From Halorussus salinisoli (GTDB lineage: Archaea; Halobacteriota; Halobacteria; Halobacteriales; Haladaptataceae), in contig SZNP01000001.1 in NCBI GenBank assembly GCA_005239435.1, positions 434,001-498,000 of the forward strand: a DNA stretch of 64,000 nucleotides, read 5' to 3'. A program made the position numbers and the translations under genes. The notes under the pieces are model-generated. The model was not told the origin of the DNA, did no database searches, and worked only from the letters and a program-made list of their open reading frames with translations. Of this stretch, positions 42,080 to 49,833 are shown in pieces. Each line of letters opens with the position of its first letter. The stretch's first letter is position 1.

Positions 42080-43417
42080 CTACGCCGACTCCTTCAGATA
42101 CTCGGGGTCGTCGAACGCCTCGTCCTCGCCCTCCACGGCCACCACGTCGAGGGCCGTGACCTCCGCGCCGACGCCCAGCAGGCCCGCGAGGCTCGGGGTA
42201 GTCCGACCCTCGTCGCCCGAGACGAGTTCCTTGACGTAGAGGCCGCCTTCGCCGTGGACTTCGAGTTCGGCGTGGCGTTCGTCTTCGAGGTGCCCCTCGA
42301 CGTCGTAGACGGTCCGGGTCCGGGTGATGGACGCCCGGCGGTGGTCCACGCGCTGGGGCGTGTCCTGCTCGACCGTGGTGCCCCGGAGTTCCTCGACGGC
42401 CTCTTCGAGGGCCTGTTCGGACACGTCCGCGTCGAACTCGACGTCCATCCGGTAGGTCTTGCTGGCGTCGAGTTCCTTGACGCGCTCGACCATCCCGTGG
42501 GTCGCCAGCGTGAGGTCGGTGACTTCGGCCTTGCCGTCGGCGAACTCGTTGATTTCGGCCTCCAGCGCGTCGGTGTCCACGTTCCGGCGTTGGGGACGCT
42601 TGACCTCGATGACGAAGGGTCGGCCGGTGTCGAGCATCAGCGCGTCCACGTCTTCGCGGCCCGCGCCGTGGAAGAGCGCCTCCTCGCCGTCCATCGCGTC
42701 GAGGACCGGCGGAGTGGTCAACTGCTCGACGCTCTCGTCGTAGAGGTAGCCCGACCCGCCGCAGTGGTCGCACGGCTCCTCGCCGCCGCCCGCTGCGAGC
42801 TGTTTGCCCGAGCCACCGCACTCCCGGCAGGGCCACTCGGTCTGGGGAATGTCGCGTTCGAGCTTCCTGTACCGGCCGTAGACGAACGCCGAGTTGATCT
42901 GGACCTCGACCGCGTGGTCGGAGATGGCTCCGTCGTCGCTCGCCCGCGGGGCGGCCTCGACGTTGAGCAGGGCCAGCACGTCGGGGCGCTCGAAGTCCAC
43001 CTCCGTCTCGGTGAGTTGGCCGACGCGCTTGCCGACCTCGCGGTTGAACTCGGACTTGAACGACTCGCCCGCGTCGTCGGGCAGGTCGGCCGACTCGCGG
43101 AGCAGGGCTTCGTTCTCCTCGATGAGCGGCGGGGTTCGGGTCCCGACCTGATAGGTGTCGAAGTTCCACCCCTCCAGCGAGTCGGCGACCTTCTCGGCCC
43201 ACTCGTCGAATCGCTGGCTCTCGTCCTCGCAGACCCAGCACACTTCGTCTTCGGGTTCGTACGGTTCGTCGTCCTCCAGCGCGGCCGCGATTCGGAGCGA
43301 CCGACCGCGCTCGGCGTTGGTCAGCCCGAAACTCCGGTCGGCGAAGCATCGGCCCAGACAGGCGTCACAGACCGGGCCGTTCTCGGCGACTCGGCGGGCG
43401 TCTTCGAGGATGGTCAT
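42080..43417 (-). CDS. pus10: tRNA pseudouridine(54/55) synthase Pus10
   Basis: A 445-aa archaeal enzyme forming pseudouridine 54/55 in the tRNA T-loop. The THUMP-containing N-terminal half carries zinc ligands CDACLGRCF (residues 17-25) and CWVCEDE. CRECGGSGKQ and CDHCGGSGYL form an inserted zinc region (about residues 197-225). The catalytic Asp is near AGREDVDALMLDTGRPFVIE (about residues 252-271), followed by KRPQRRN. The normal archaeal length is 400-450. The inserted Cys-rich pair at residues 197-225 looks like a DnaJ-type CxxCxGxG motif. Confidence 0.92.
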   Translation of the reverse strand: MTILEDARRVAENGPVCDACLGRCFADRSFGLTNAERGRSLRIAAALEDDEPYEPEDEVCWVCEDESQRFDEWAEKVADSLEGWNFDTYQVGTRTPPLIEENEALLRESADLPDDAGESFKSEFNREVGKRVGQLTETEVDFERPDVLALLNVEAAPRASDDGAISDHAVEVQINSAFVYGRYRKLERDIPQTEWPCRECGGSGKQLAAGGGEEPCDHCGGSGYLYDESVEQLTTPPVLDAMDGEEALFHGAGREDVDALMLDTGRPFVIEVKRPQRRNVDTDALEAEINEFADGKAEVTDLTLATHGMVERVKELDASKTYRMDVEFDADVSEQALEEAVEELRGTTVEQDTPQRVDHRRASITRTRTVYDVEGHLEDERHAELEVHGEGGLYVKELVSGDEGRTTPSLAGLLGVGAEVTALDVVAVEGEDEAFDDPEYLKESA

Positions 43418-43895
43418 GTTGGAAGAGTGGCGATGCGGCGGTTTACCGGTTTCTCATTCGGCGCAGGACGGTTAGGCTTTTGACCCCGCCGCAACCCCTC
43501 TCGGCCTGCTCTCCGGTCGCCCTGCCGTGCGAACCGTCTTCCACGTTTCGACGCGCGACTCGTTTCGACGCAGGGCCCGACTTTCACCCCCCGGGGCGTG
43601 CTGGCGTCATCGCGCCGACGGCGCGATTGCTCGGAAGACGCGGGTCGTCTTCCGGTGTCGTCGGGAACGGACGTGACCGACTGCTCGGCGGACGTTGTTC
43701 GTCCTCCGGTGGACGAGTAGCGCAGGCGGTTGGGGAGGTGTGAGGCTGTGGTGCTGTGCTGTCCTCGTAGGCCCGAGAAGTAGCTAACTACTGCCCTCCG
43801 TCGTTTCCCTTCGAGCGAGACGGACGAGACGAAACGAGAAACGGTCCCGACACGACGACCCCTACGAATTTGAGGGCGGAAGTCGTGGACGACCT
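43418..43895. other. 478-nt intergenic region with tandem hairpins
   Basis: Upstream of the Pus10 start (43417) and of the gene at 43896. No protein gene. It contains a run of GC-rich hairpins at 43609-43715 and the second copy of the intergenic repeat (see 43600-43795). The promoter of the next gene is not obvious. Confidence 0.6.
43600..43795 (-). repeat. Hairpin-rich intergenic repeat, copy 2
   Basis: Three consecutive perfect hairpins on the plus strand: 43609-43616/43620-43627 (8 bp), 43633-43640/43646-43653 (8 bp) and 43690-43694/43700-43704 (5 bp). To their right, on the complement, the TAGCTACT, CAGCACCACAGCC, ACCTCCCCAACC and GCCTGCGC order of the block at 39540-39680 is seen in reverse orientation. 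Confidence 0.5.
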
Positions 43896-44285
43896 ATGGC
43901 CTACCGCGCTAACTACGCCCTGGTGAACGTGGGTGCCTACCTCGGTCCGGACGAAGAGGCGCTGGACGTGCCGTGGGCGGAGTACGTCGGCGACGCCACG
44001 CCCGAGTTCGAGTTCACAGTTCCGACCGACCGACCGAGCGACCCTTACGTCGGCTTGCAGGCGTTTCGCGTCGATTCGTACGGCCACGAACTCCGGATAA
44101 ACGGCGAGTCGCTCGGCGGGTTCGACGTGCCGCCCACCGACGGGTGGCAGTATTGGGAGGACGCGATTACCGACGCCGGTCTGAACGAGGGGACGAACAC
44201 GCTTCGAATCCGGCGCGACGAGACCACCGACGACAGTTTCGCGGTGAACAACGTCACGATTCACTGGCGCGAACCCGTCGAGTAG
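43896..44285 (+). CDS. Hypothetical beta-rich protein
   Basis: A 129-aa protein with alternating strands: YALVNVGAYLGPDEEALDVP, PYVGLQAFRVDSYGHELRIN, GFDVPPTDGWQYWEDAITDA and EGTNTLRIRRDETTDDSFAV. The pattern suggests a galactose-binding-like or other jelly-roll sandwich. I recall a DUF7383-type family in haloarchaea. There is no signal peptide, so it is likely intracellular. Function unknown. Confidence 0.7.
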   Translation: MAYRANYALVNVGAYLGPDEEALDVPWAEYVGDATPEFEFTVPTDRPSDPYVGLQAFRVDSYGHELRINGESLGGFDVPPTDGWQYWEDAITDAGLNEGTNTLRIRRDETTDDSFAVNNVTIHWREPVE

Positions 44286-44541
44286 GCCGACGCCGTCGCT
44301 TCGAAGACGGCTGTCGTTCGTCTGCTCGGGAGTTCGAGAAGTAGTAATCGCCCCCTCGTTCGTCGATTCGAGCAACTGCTCTTCTCCGGCCGTCCTCCGA
44401 AAGCACGGTCCGACACTCCACGGAATCGCTCCCCGACGCCCTCGGACCGTCCGGTCCGCCCAGCGCCAGCGACCATCTCCCCGTTCACTAAACCCAGTTC
44501 TGCACTCCCGATACAAATATCCACGTTGCTCAAACGAGTAG

Positions 44542-44550
44542 ATATATATA
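44542..44550 (+). promoter_or_regulatory. TATA box for the winged-helix gene
   Basis: ATATATATA about 27-35 nt upstream of ATG 44577, the most AT-rich patch in the area. Confidence 0.65.
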
Positions 44551-44576
44551 CTTCGACCCCGAAAATCCGTCCAACC

Positions 44577-44855
44577 ATGCGAAAACACGCTAGTTGGCTG
44601 ACCCAGACCGACGAGCGAGTCCTCGAATTCATCCGCGAACACGGCAACCATCCGCCGACCGCGATTCGGAACCGTCTCGCCGACATCGGCGACGACCTCG
44701 ACTACTCGGCCAACCACGTCGGCATGCGCTGCCGCGAACTCGACGACTACGGCATGCTGGAGAACCTCGGCGGTGGCACCTACGCGATTACCGAGCAGGG
44801 CGAGCGATTCCTCGACGGCGAGTACGACGCTGGCGACATCGAAAGCCGCGACTAG
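44577..44855 (+). CDS. PhiH1-repressor-like winged-helix regulator
   Basis: A 92-aa protein. MRKHASWLTQTDERVLEFIR, EHGNHPPTAIRNRLADIGDD, YSANHVGMRCRELDDYGML and GGTYAITEQGERFLDGEYDA follow the winged-helix pattern of the haloarchaeal PhiH1-type repressor family. The start ATG 44577 is placed about 25-30 nt after an ATATATA box. These proteins regulate single genes; the target is unknown. A six-T tract at 44870-44875 follows the stop as a likely terminator. Confidence 0.8.
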   Translation: MRKHASWLTQTDERVLEFIREHGNHPPTAIRNRLADIGDDLDYSANHVGMRCRELDDYGMLENLGGGTYAITEQGERFLDGEYDAGDIESRD

Positions 44856-44869
44856 AGATTCGAATTTCG

Positions 44870-44875
44870 TTTTTT
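44870..44875 (+). terminator. T-tract after the PhiH1-like gene
   Basis: Six Ts 15 nt after the stop at 44855, with no stem. Typical archaeal intrinsic termination signal. Confidence 0.5.
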
Positions 44876-45040
44876 GCAACTGTCCGGTAGTCGTGATTCC
44901 GTTGACGTGGGTAGTTGGTCGCCACGCATCGTCTGAAAACTCGACGTAGCAGACGCAGTGTCGTCCTCGAAAGTCCCTGTCCGCTCGCTACGTATTTGAG
45001 TAACCGACAGCGACGACGGAACGATCAGAGAGAAGACTGA

Positions 45041-45161
45041 GTAGAAAGCCCCCGCCCGGTCGCGGTCGCTGACCGACATATCCGACGGACGTAGTTGCGT
45101 CGGATAGAGGTCGGTCAGACGACCACGGGCCTTCGGCCCGCGACCGGGCGGCCCCTTTATC
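45041..45161 (-). repeat. Fold-back MITE-like repeat, copy 2
   Basis: A 121-bp element whose ends are near-inverted repeats: 45041-45063 against 45139-45161. An inner perfect-to-near-perfect inverted repeat follows (45069-45087 with 45098-45118, loop about 10 nt), and CGGGCCTTCGGCCCG (45126-45140) makes a third hairpin. The same ends, in the same order on the opposite strand, occur at 15506-15605. No ORF. Confidence 0.65.
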
Positions 45162-45343
45162 TTCCCACGGCGATTTGTCGAGGCGGGCGTTTGTCGGTGG
45201 TTTGGTCAATCGAGTGCATCGTCCGTGGTGACTGTTCAGTCGGGCGCGTCCGCGGCGGTTGGTCGGCCGGGCGCTCGCATCGCCAGACCTCGTAGGAATC
45301 TGTCGGGAGTGGGACGAATCGGAGTCCGCGTTCTCGGCGGCGG

Positions 45344-48300
45344 TCAACTCAGCAGGTAGCCCCACAGCGCCGCCGCGAACAGCGCCGCGGCGAACAGGCC
45401 AAGCAAAAGTACGTCGTCGCTTACGCCGCTGAGACCGCCGATTTCCCCCGAATCGCTCGCTCGACGTTCCCCGGCGGATTCGCCGTCGCGGCCGGCGGTT
45501 CCATCGTCGTCCGCGTCGTCGCTCGCGCCGGACTGGGTCCCGTCGTCGGCTTGGGCCATCACGTCTTCCGACTCGATAGCGCCGGGTTCGACGCCGACCG
45601 CGAACACCGAGAACCCCGGCGAGACGGCCTCGAAGCGGTAGAACCCGCCCTTCGTTTCCACGAGGTTCGCCGCCAGCGTCTGCCACTCGCCGTCGTGATA
45701 GCGATAGAGTCGAACCGCGTCGGGAGAGACGCCCGCCGCGTCGAGCGTCTCGACCGCGACGCGGAATCCGAATCGAGCGGACCCGATTTCGGCGTCGGTG
45801 AGGTTGCGCTCCGTGACTTCGAGATACGACAGCACCGCCCCCGCTTTCGGCTCCGGCGTCCCCTCGAGCCGGTCCGCGGACGCCGACATCGCCAGCGAGA
45901 AGTTCGATACGCCGGCCGAGACGACCGACACCGCCTCGAACGCCGAGCGATTTCCGCCGAACTCGTCGGGGAGGAGAACCTGGGCCGGGTCGTCGGCGGT
46001 GGCGTTCTCGACTGCCGCGACCACCCGGTCGCCCTCGTCGCCGACGCGCTCGACGGTCACCGTCGGCGACTCCGGTCGGTTCGCAGTCGTGGTGCGGTCG
46101 TCGTCCGCGTCATCGCTCGCCGACTCGCCCGTCGCTATGGCCCCGCCGGTTTGGCCGCCCGCGGCACCGGTCGCGCCGCCACCGCCACCCGCAGCACCGC
46201 CACTCGCCGCACTGACGCCTGTACTACCTCCGGCACCACCCGAACTACCCGCACCGCCGCCGGACTCCGAATCGTTCGTGGGCGCGACGGTCACGTTCTC
46301 GACGACTTCGCGGCCAGCGGCGTCCACGAGCGTCACGTCGTACTCGCCCGCGTCGTCGAACTCGTGGGTCGCGCTCGCGTCCGTCACGTTCTCGTCGTCG
46401 GGCACCGCGTCGGCGATTCCGTCGCCGTCGAAGTCCCATCGATACTCGCCGGTCCGGTTCGCTCGGAACGTGACCGGTTCGCCGACGGTCGGGGTTTCGG
46501 GAGCGTGCGAGACGTTCGGGCTGGCGCTTGGGACGACCGTCACGGCCACCGAGTCGGTGTCGTTCGCGCCGTGGTCGTCGGTGGCGGTCAGGTCGAACTG
46601 GAGCGTCCGCGTCCGGTTCACGTCGGGCGCGGTGAAACCCGGTGTGACCGCAGACTCGTCCGAGAGGTTAACCTTCGGTCCCGCGGTCCGGTTCCACTCG
46701 AAGGTGAAGTTGTCGTGCAGGTCGGTCGTGTAGCGGCCGTCGAGCGTGACCTCGGTCCCGGCGACCACCGACTGGTTCGACCCGGCGTTGGCCTCCGGCG
46801 GTTCGTTCGCTACCTCGACGGTCCGCGTCTCCCGGTCGGTCCGGCCCTGTTCGTCGGTCACGGTCAGCGTCACGCCGTAGGGTCCGCTGTCGGGGAACTC
46901 CCGTTCGATGTCCCGACCGCCGAGGACGACCGAGTGGGTCGGATACCGAATCTCCCACTCGTACTCCGTGTCGTTGCCGACCGCATCGGTCGAAGTCGCT
47001 TCGAACGCGACGGTCTCCCCGATAGCCGGAGAGGGGTTCGAGACGGTGAAGTTCGCGGTCGGTCGCGATTCCATCGCGACGACTCGTCTGGTCGCGTTCG
47101 CCCGGTTCCCGGCCTCGTCTACGACGACCACCGTCGCGTCGTAGGTTCCGTTCTCGGCGTACTCGTGGACGACGGTCGAGTCGTCGGTGGTCTCTTCGGT
47201 CGTCCCGTCGTCGAAGTCCCAGCGGTACTCGGCGATACCGGTCTCGTCGTCGGACGCTCCGGTCGCGTCGAACTCGACGCGCTCGTTCACCGTGACGTTC
47301 GTCGCGTTGGCGTCGAGGACCGCCTCCGGGTCGCGTTGGTCCACGACGCTGACGTCGACGGTCGTCCGGTTCACGTTGCCCGCGTAGTCTTCCACCGTGA
47401 GCGTCACCTCGTAGTCCCCGCGCCCGGTGAAGCGATAGCCGATCGACGCTCTGTCTTCGGTGGCGTTCGGGAACTCCCACGTCGTCGCCGCGATGCCCGA
47501 GGCGTCGGTCGAGTCGCTCGCGTCGAACTGCACCAGTTCCGAGACGTTCGCGGTTCGCGTGCTCACCTCGTAGTCGAGCGTCGGTCGGTCGGTGTCGTTC
47601 AGGGGCAGAACCACTCGCTCGTCGGTCGCGCTCGCCATCGACAGCGAGACCTCGCAGTCCGACAGCGAGGCGTTCGGCGCTTCGACCGCCACGGTGACGT
47701 TTCCGGCGAGTTCGACGCCGGTTCGTCCGTCGACCGTCAGTCGGCCCTGCTCGTCGGTCTCCCCCGCGAGCGTGGCGTTCGCACCGCCGCGCGCGTGAGT
47801 CAGTCGGACCGTCGCGTTCTCCACCGCGGTCTCGTTCTGGGCGACGACCGTGACGTTCAGCCTCGACGCCGCCGGGAGCGAGACGTTCCGGGTCTGGTCG
47901 GTCGAGGCGTTCACCCGACCGACGGCGTAGACTGCGGGTCGGCCGTCCCCGGCGCTCTCGCTCGCGTTCGTCTGCCGGTAGGTCAGGTCGTAGCTCCGGT
48001 TCTCCTCGCCGCGCAGGACGTACCGCCCTCGCTCGTCGGTTCGGTTCCGGTCGGCCGACCCGAGTCGAACGGTACCGTCGCCCACCGGGTCGCCGTCGGC
48101 GTCTTCGACCCGCCCGCGTATCGTGACCGACTCGTCGTTGGCGGCGGTCGTGGTCGTGCCATCGTCGGTCGTGGCCGTACCATCATCGGCGACGGTCGTG
48201 GGTTCGTCGTTGGCGACGGACGTTTCGCCCGCGGTACCCGCGGCCGCGACGACCGAAGCGCGGTCGCCGGGACCGACGGCCGCGGTGGTCGATACCGGTA

Positions 48301-48400
48301 CGAGGACGCTCGCCACGAGGAGAACGGCCGCCAGGACTGCGATTGTCGGGCGAGCGCCGCCGATATCGGAGACGCTGAGGGGTGTTTGCTCGCGTGCCAT
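45344..48400 (-). CDS. Large PKD-domain surface protein with PGF-pre-PGF region
   Basis: A 1018-aa secreted or anchored protein. A signal-like helix (AVLAAVLLVASVLVPVS, about residues 18-36) is followed by an acidic low-complexity stretch. The ectodomain has Ig-like/carboxypeptidase-regulatory repeats (VTIRGRVEDADGDPVGDGTV) and four PKD-type repeats with the YRWDFDDG and FDDAGEYDVTLVD hallmarks (about residues 290-700). It then has a Gly/Ser-rich linker, a PGF-pre-PGF domain (RLYRYHDGEWQTLAANLV, about residues 905-950) and a C-terminal TM helix LLLGLFAAALFAAALWGYL. No PGF-CTERM motif is present. Many Asn-X-Thr sites suggest N-glycosylation. Confidence 0.82.
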   Translation of the reverse strand: MAREQTPLSVSDIGGARPTIAVLAAVLLVASVLVPVSTTAAVGPGDRASVVAAAGTAGETSVANDEPTTVADDGTATTDDGTTTTAANDESVTIRGRVEDADGDPVGDGTVRLGSADRNRTDERGRYVLRGEENRSYDLTYRQTNASESAGDGRPAVYAVGRVNASTDQTRNVSLPAASRLNVTVVAQNETAVENATVRLTHARGGANATLAGETDEQGRLTVDGRTGVELAGNVTVAVEAPNASLSDCEVSLSMASATDERVVLPLNDTDRPTLDYEVSTRTANVSELVQFDASDSTDASGIAATTWEFPNATEDRASIGYRFTGRGDYEVTLTVEDYAGNVNRTTVDVSVVDQRDPEAVLDANATNVTVNERVEFDATGASDDETGIAEYRWDFDDGTTEETTDDSTVVHEYAENGTYDATVVVVDEAGNRANATRRVVAMESRPTANFTVSNPSPAIGETVAFEATSTDAVGNDTEYEWEIRYPTHSVVLGGRDIEREFPDSGPYGVTLTVTDEQGRTDRETRTVEVANEPPEANAGSNQSVVAGTEVTLDGRYTTDLHDNFTFEWNRTAGPKVNLSDESAVTPGFTAPDVNRTRTLQFDLTATDDHGANDTDSVAVTVVPSASPNVSHAPETPTVGEPVTFRANRTGEYRWDFDGDGIADAVPDDENVTDASATHEFDDAGEYDVTLVDAAGREVVENVTVAPTNDSESGGGAGSSGGAGGSTGVSAASGGAAGGGGGATGAAGGQTGGAIATGESASDDADDDRTTTANRPESPTVTVERVGDEGDRVVAAVENATADDPAQVLLPDEFGGNRSAFEAVSVVSAGVSNFSLAMSASADRLEGTPEPKAGAVLSYLEVTERNLTDAEIGSARFGFRVAVETLDAAGVSPDAVRLYRYHDGEWQTLAANLVETKGGFYRFEAVSPGFSVFAVGVEPGAIESEDVMAQADDGTQSGASDDADDDGTAGRDGESAGERRASDSGEIGGLSGVSDDVLLLGLFAAALFAAALWGYLLS

Positions 48401-48575
48401 GTGTGCGTGCCATGCCGACCGGAACGGTCGTTGTCTGTTGCTTTCCCCAGCACCTTATTAAAATACTGGAACTCAACTTGAAAGTTAAAATTCTAGTTAA
48501 TCTTGCGTATCCGTCGGCCGACCCGCCGCGACGGATTTCCGCGTCGTTTTTACCGTGCGCCTTCCCCAATCGACT

Positions 48576-49439
48576 ATGAACCGGTCTGCGCTCGTCGCCG
48601 TCGCCGCCGGAGCGTTACAGGGCGTCTTCGAGTGGTTGCCAATCTCCAGCGAGGGCAACATCACCGTCTTCCTGACCGCGCTCGGGTCGTCGCCCGAGGC
48701 CGCGGTCCAGTTCTCGCTGTTCCTCCACGCCGGAACCGCGCTCTCGGCGACCGTCTACTACCGCGACGAGTTGGGCGACGTGCTGGCCGCGCTCCCCGAC
48801 TGGCGGCCGGGCGAGGCGTTCGCTGACGACGGGAATCGCGCGACCCTCTCGTTTCTGGGCGTCGCCACGCTGGCGTCCGGAATCGTCGGCATCGCGGCCT
48901 ACGCCACGCTGGAGACGGTCGTCTCGGCGCTGACGGGCGGCGCGTTCGTCGCGCTGGTCGGCGTCCTGCTCGTGCTGACGGGCGTCCTCCAGCGGGTCGC
49001 CGACGACTTCGAGTCGGGCGGGCGGGCGTCTTCGGTCCTCCCCGCCGCCTTCGAGTTCGGCGGTAGAGAGTCGCCGGACCTCACCGACGCCGTGCTGGTC
49101 GGCGCGTTGCAGGGCCTCGCCATCCTACCGGGCGTCTCCCGGTCTGGCACCACGGCGTCGGCACTCCTCTTCCGAGGCCACGACGGGCCGTCGTCGTTCC
49201 GCCTCTCGTTCCTGCTGTCGATTCCGGCCGCGCTCGGTGCCGGGGTCCTCGTCCTCTTGGACACGGGCGTCCCGGGAGTCGCGCCCGTCGAGGCCGTCCT
49301 GGCGCTCGTGACCGCCGCGGTCATCGGCTACCTGACCATCGACGCGCTGATGCGCGTGGTCGAGCGGGTTCCGTTCTGGGGCGTCTGCGTCGGTCTGGGC
49401 GCGCTGGCGATTCTGGGCGGCGCGGCGCTGTTGGCGTGA
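48576..49439 (+). CDS. uppP: Undecaprenyl-diphosphatase (UppP)
   Basis: A 287-aa membrane phosphatase that recycles polyprenyl-PP carriers. It starts at ATG 48576 (MNRSALVAVAAGALQGVFEW). The conserved EWLPISSEGNITVFLT (P-I-S-S-x-G motif) and LPGVSRSGTTASALLFRG (second motif, R-S-G-T) are present, with about seven helices. In archaea the carrier is dolichol-type rather than undecaprenol. It is divergent from the PKD protein; TATA-like TTAAAATTC near 48485-48495 serves it. Confidence 0.9.
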   Translation: MNRSALVAVAAGALQGVFEWLPISSEGNITVFLTALGSSPEAAVQFSLFLHAGTALSATVYYRDELGDVLAALPDWRPGEAFADDGNRATLSFLGVATLASGIVGIAAYATLETVVSALTGGAFVALVGVLLVLTGVLQRVADDFESGGRASSVLPAAFEFGGRESPDLTDAVLVGALQGLAILPGVSRSGTTASALLFRGHDGPSSFRLSFLLSIPAALGAGVLVLLDTGVPGVAPVEAVLALVTAAVIGYLTIDALMRVVERVPFWGVCVGLGALAILGGAALLA

Positions 49440-49768
49440 GCGTCCCGATTCGAGTGGCGGGACGAACGTCGAATCGAATCGTTGTCGACCGTGCTCCGGA
49501 GGTTCGGTCAGGATGGGGGTCCGAGAGTTCGGAATCGCGTGTAGAGGATAGCCGTCGAAACCGCCGTCTCGGTCGTCGACCAACCGGTGATTCCGACCCG
49601 ACCAGTCGAGTGGAATACTCTCGTTTACAGTCTAGTTTACCGGTCTGACGCGGCGAACTGCCTTCGGGCCACCTCCGAGCCACTCGGCCTGCGCTTCTTC
49701 TCGAACGCCGCGACGGAGAACCGGGTTTTGCACCCGTTTCCGGCATAATTCAATTCCGTCGTGCGGTG

Positions 49769-49787
49769 TTTGGTATCTCATACCAAA
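49769..49787. promoter_or_regulatory. Palindromic operator TTTGGTATCTCATACCAAA
   Basis: Perfect 8-bp arms (49769-49776 and 49780-49787) around a 3-nt centre. It is immediately upstream of, and partly in place of, the BRE ahead of ATATATACATAAA (49789-49801), so a bound dimer would compete with or contact TFB/TBP. Sugar ABC operons in haloarchaea are commonly controlled by TrmB-type regulators; which protein binds here is unknown. Confidence 0.6.
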
Positions 49788-49788
49788 G

Positions 49789-49801
49789 ATATATACATAA
49801 A
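49789..49801 (+). promoter_or_regulatory. TATA box of the sugar ABC operon
   Basis: ATATATACATAAA follows the operator by one base. TSS would be near 49820, giving a leader of about 15 nt that includes GAGGGGGAG (49818-49826), a Shine-Dalgarno-like run 8 nt before ATG 49834. Confidence 0.6.
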
Positions 49802-49833
49802 TCGATAGAATAGCATTGAGGGGGAGAGTACAC

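Larger units (their letters stand above)
44856..45343. other. 488-nt intergenic region with fold-back element
   Basis: Includes the T-tract terminator (44870-44875), the fold-back element at 45041-45161 and further GC-rich DNA without a gene. The PKD protein stops at 45344. Confidence 0.6.
49440..49833. other. 394-nt region before the sugar ABC operon
   Basis: GC-rich first part with no clear gene. The minus strand between about 49630 and 49740 has an Arg-rich open stretch (AEWLGGGPKAVRRVRPVN) but no start. The last 70 nt hold the operator and TATA for the sugar ABC transporter. Confidence 0.55.
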
